Assembly: GCA_910585415.1 (NCBI GenBank)
Contig: CAJUDT010000108.1
Coordinates: 1-6,598 of the forward strand
Direction of reading: 5' to 3'
Length of the DNA: 6,598 nucleotides
Origin: an uncultured Flavonifractor sp.
GTDB taxonomy: Bacteria > Bacillota > Clostridia > Oscillospirales > Oscillospiraceae
Shown: piece by piece, positions 5,901-6,598 of the stretch
Numbering within the stretch: position 1 is the first letter of the stretch
Layout: each line of letters begins with the position of its first letter
Program-made: the position numbers and the translations under genes
Notes under the pieces: model-generated
The model's input: only the letters and a program-made list of their open reading frames with translations
Told to the model about the DNA's origin: nothing
The model's database searches: none

Positions 5901-6598
5901 TTATTTCAGCTTGCCCTGCTCCCGGAGCGCCTGCACGGTGTCGGGCAGGCCCCAGAGGTTGATGAAGCCGGTGGCGTCGTCCTGGTTGTAGTCGCTCTCC
6001 TCGAAGGTCACCAGAGACTCGGAGTACAGGCTTTCGGGAGAGGTCACCCCGGCGGTAATGATGTTGCCCTTGTAGAGCTTGAGCTTCACGGTTCCAGTGA
6101 CATGCTTTTGCGTCTCGGTAGCGAAGGCGGTCAGGGCCTCCCGCAGGGGGGTGAACCACTTGCCGTTGTACACCAAATCGGCAAAGTCCACGGCCAGCTT
6201 GCTCTTCATGTGGGCGGTGTCCTTGTCGATGGTAATCATCTCCAGCACCTCATGGGCCCGGTAGAGGATGGTGCCGCCGGGCGTCTCGTACACGCCCCGG
6301 TCCTTCATACCCACCAGCCGGTTCTCCACAATGTCCAGCAGGCCGATGCCGTTTTCTCCGCCCAGCTGATTGAGCTTGCGGATAATATCGCTGGCCTTCA
6401 TCTTCTCCCCGTCGATGGCCACGGGGACGCCCTTCTCAAAGTCCAGGGTCACATAGACGGCCTTATCCGGGGCCTTGGCCGGAGAGACGCCCATCTCCAA
6501 AAAGCCGGGCTTGTCGTACAGGGGCTCGCTGGCCGGGTCCTCCAGGTCCAACCCTTCATGGGACAGGTGCCACAGGTTCTTGTCCTTGGAGTAATTGG
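5901..6598 (-). CDS. argG: Argininosuccinate synthase, C-terminal part (5' end outside window)
   Basis: The enzyme joins citrulline and aspartate using ATP to make argininosuccinate, the penultimate step of arginine synthesis, in the cytoplasm. The frame is open to the window edge and gives about 231 codons ending in TAA. The family is about 400 residues, so the N-terminal ATP-pyrophosphatase domain with its SGGLDTS loop lies outside. Recognition is clear: the first visible residues read NYSKDKNLWHLSHEG, followed by DLEDPASEP, a hallmark stretch of the synthetase domain. The segment IVENR...GVYETPGGTILY carries the Glu (codon 6324-6326) and Tyr (codon 6288-6290) that contact citrulline in characterised homologues. 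The C-terminal tail (EESDYNQDDATGFINLWGLP) is typical of the oligomerisation helix region. A TTG codon at 6549-6551 could be mistaken for a start, but it is an internal Leu of the conserved EGLDLEDP motif. argH follows after 163 bases. Confidence 0.97.
   Translation of the reverse strand, partial: NYSKDKNLWHLSHEGLDLEDPASEPLYDKPGFLEMGVSPAKAPDKAVYVTLDFEKGVPVAIDGEKMKASDIIRKLNQLGGENGIGLLDIVENRLVGMKDRGVYETPGGTILYRAHEVLEMITIDKDTAHMKSKLAVDFADLVYNGKWFTPLREALTAFATETQKHVTGTVKLKLYKGNIITAGVTSPESLYSESLVTFEESDYNQDDATGFINLWGLPDTVQALREQGKLK

Noticed and set aside
5737..5991. Plus-strand 84-codon frame across the argG-argH spacer
   Set aside because: No ribosome binding site; it runs through the hairpins and antisense to the end of argG, with no protein-like features.

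Overview
The window carries a minus-strand arginine biosynthesis operon, read from the right edge to the left: argG (3' part only), argH, two small genes of unknown function, argC, argJ and argB. All seven genes point the same way. From argH to argB they are separated by only 3 to 31 bases, and several ribosome binding sites lie in the end of the preceding gene, so this part looks like one translationally linked transcript. The G+C-rich coding sequence (65% in a hand-counted stretch of argH), strong AGGAG-type ribosome binding sites, the short type-2 ArgC and the ArgJ-based cyclic pathway suggest a Firmicute of the class Clostridia. A gut Oscillospirales relative (Flavonifractor-like) is my best guess. 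This assignment rests on general resemblance only.

Layout from right to left: 6598-5901 is the C-terminal part of argininosuccinate synthase. 5900-5738 is a 163-base gap holding three inverted repeats and is the only sizeable spacer inside the operon. 5737-4355 is argininosuccinate lyase. 4348-3767 and 3763-3221 are two coupled small cytosolic proteins with no known role in arginine synthesis; the first resembles the DUF6630 family. 3196-2258 is N-acetyl-gamma-glutamyl-phosphate reductase. 2242-980 is ornithine/glutamate acetyltransferase. 948-94 is N-acetylglutamate kinase of the arginine-inhibited type. 93-1 is non-coding DNA running off the left edge.

Together the enzymes cover most of the pathway. 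ArgJ moves acetyl groups from N-acetylornithine to glutamate, ArgB phosphorylates N-acetylglutamate and ArgC reduces it to the semialdehyde. ArgG and ArgH convert citrulline to arginine and fumarate. The aminotransferase (argD) and ornithine carbamoyltransferase (argF) are not in the window and may lie beyond the left edge or elsewhere. The parts least explained by known biology are the two-gene insert between argH and argC and the hairpin-rich spacer between argG and argH. I do not see convincing evidence of a wholly new system.
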